From Saprospiraceae bacterium (GTDB taxonomy: Bacteria > Bacteroidota > Bacteroidia > Chitinophagales > Saprospiraceae), in assembly GCA_020528935.1 (NCBI GenBank), contig JAJDFU010000250.1, forward strand, positions 1 through 8,108: a DNA stretch of 8,108 bases, written 5' to 3'. The notes under the pieces are model-generated. The model worked only from the letters and a program-made list of their open reading frames with translations, did not search any database and was not told the origin of the DNA. A program made the translations under genes and the position numbers. Positions 7,425 to 8,108 of this stretch are shown one piece after another. Positions within the stretch are counted from its first letter, which is position 1. Each line of letters opens with the position of its first letter.

Positions 7425-8108
7425 TTACTCCAGCAGCTTCTCCACCACCTCGTCGTAGTAGGGCTTCTCTTTCAGGCTGGCGTGGGAGCCGGGAAAGCCG
7501 ATGATGGTGAGGTAGGCCAGGGCATTATTGGCGTCAAAATCGGTGAGTACGACGGCACAGCGCTCGTCCCCCGACAAGCGGACGTTGTCGATCATGGGAA
7601 AATCGAAGTAATTGACCCGGAACTCCAGGGCGATCTGCTTGAAGAGGCTGTCGGGCGGCTGGGGCTTCGCGAACCCTCTTCCCGGAGCAGCTTGGCTGAG
7701 ATCCGGGTTTGCCGCTTCCAGCAGCACGCGCTCCAGGGAGTCCAGGTAGGCGTCCTTCGCCGGTTGTTCGCCCAGGGAGGCTTCCCATTCGGCTATGCGC
7801 TTGGGGTCCCGGGGCGTCTTGATCTCCAGGGCCACGTCCAGCTCTTTGGAGTCCGGCAGTACGTCGTTCACCTTGAACGAACCGTATCGCTGGATCGGAT
7901 CGGATCCCTTCCTGGGAACGGCCATTTTGAACGGGAATAGTTGAAAGGCGGTGGTGTCCTTGGTGGAGCCTTCCAGGTGGATGACCCGTATGTCTTTCGG
8001 CCCGGCGAAGTCGATTATCCGCCCAATTTTCACGCCTGCCGCTTCCACAGCAGCCCCTTGATGAGTGGTGGCACCTCGGACCACTTTCCGCGCGCGGTTT
8101 CGACAATG
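7425..8108 (-). CDS. Hypothetical protein (5'-partial)
   Basis: The frame is open from the right edge of the window to a TAA at 7427-7425, giving 227 visible residues. A GTG at 8084 lies in frame but sense codons continue upstream of it, so the true start is probably outside the window. The fragment is soluble-looking, rich in charged residues and proline, with no transmembrane segment. It has a basic visible N-terminus, a strand-rich central part (around VALEIKTPRD), a helical acidic stretch, a loop rich in Pro, Gly and Gln, and a strand-rich C-terminal part (RCAVVLTDFDANNALAYLTI). I do not recognise the family or any catalytic motif. Codon choice and high G+C match ppsA, which follows after 113 bp on the same strand, so the two may be co-transcribed. 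Its stop overlaps an ATG as TAATG (7427-7423), the most upstream possible ppsA start. Confidence 0.8.
   Translation of the reverse strand, partial: HCRNRARKVVRGATTHQGAAVEAAGVKIGRIIDFAGPKDIRVIHLEGSTKDTTAFQLFPFKMAVPRKGSDPIQRYGSFKVNDVLPDSKELDVALEIKTPRDPKRIAEWEASLGEQPAKDAYLDSLERVLLEAANPDLSQAAPGRGFAKPQPPDSLFKQIALEFRVNYFDFPMIDNVRLSGDERCAVVLTDFDANNALAYLTIIGFPGSHASLKEKPYYDEVVEKLLE

Noticed and set aside
1..8108. Defence system, CRISPR array, mobile element, tRNA or rRNA
   Set aside because: No regularly spaced direct repeats with spacers, transposase or integrase motifs, terminal inverted repeats or RNA gene signatures were seen. The window is accounted for by three genes and one intergenic region.

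Overview
The window looks like chromosomal DNA of a Bacteroidota species, probably a Saprospiraceae-like member (Lewinella/Haliscomenobacter type). The main evidence is a very large, cysteine-rich secreted protein with HYR (hyalin) repeats and a C-terminal type IX secretion (T9SS) sorting domain, a combination typical of that group. The lack of a clear Shine-Dalgarno sequence before the one well-supported start codon (7311) also fits. The genus is inference only.

Layout: (1) Bases 1-4431, plus strand, hold the 3' part of one giant surface or secreted protein gene (1476 residues visible; the 5' end lies outside the window). Its order is an N-terminal fragment, a twice-repeated cysteine-rich A-B module, two HYR domains, a third B-like module, several Ig/PKD-like modules and a T9SS type A sorting domain. 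(2) Bases 4432-4908 are a 477-bp convergent intergenic region. It holds a strong intrinsic terminator for the giant gene, a short array with GAATTC every 21 bp, a second plus-strand terminator, and a GC-rich hairpin just past the end of the opposing gene. (3) Bases 7311-4909, minus strand, encode phosphoenolpyruvate synthase (ppsA), complete, 800 aa, with catalytic His421 and Cys752 at nearly the same positions as in the E. coli enzyme. (4) Bases 8108-7425, minus strand, are the 3' part of a gene of unknown function that precedes ppsA on the same strand with a 113-bp gap.

The two halves are functionally unrelated. The plus-strand gene makes an exported adhesin-like or matrix-like protein. The minus-strand pair contains a central gluconeogenic enzyme and an unidentified protein that may share its transcript. 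ppsA is clearly richer in G+C than the giant gene.

I see no RNA gene, CRISPR array, insertion sequence, phage gene or defence system. The points that most deserve a second look are the unnamed duplicated A-B module with its Cys-Cys pairs, the sharp AT-rich island at 121-300, the 21-bp array between two same-direction terminators, and an A8 slippery-type tract inside ppsA.
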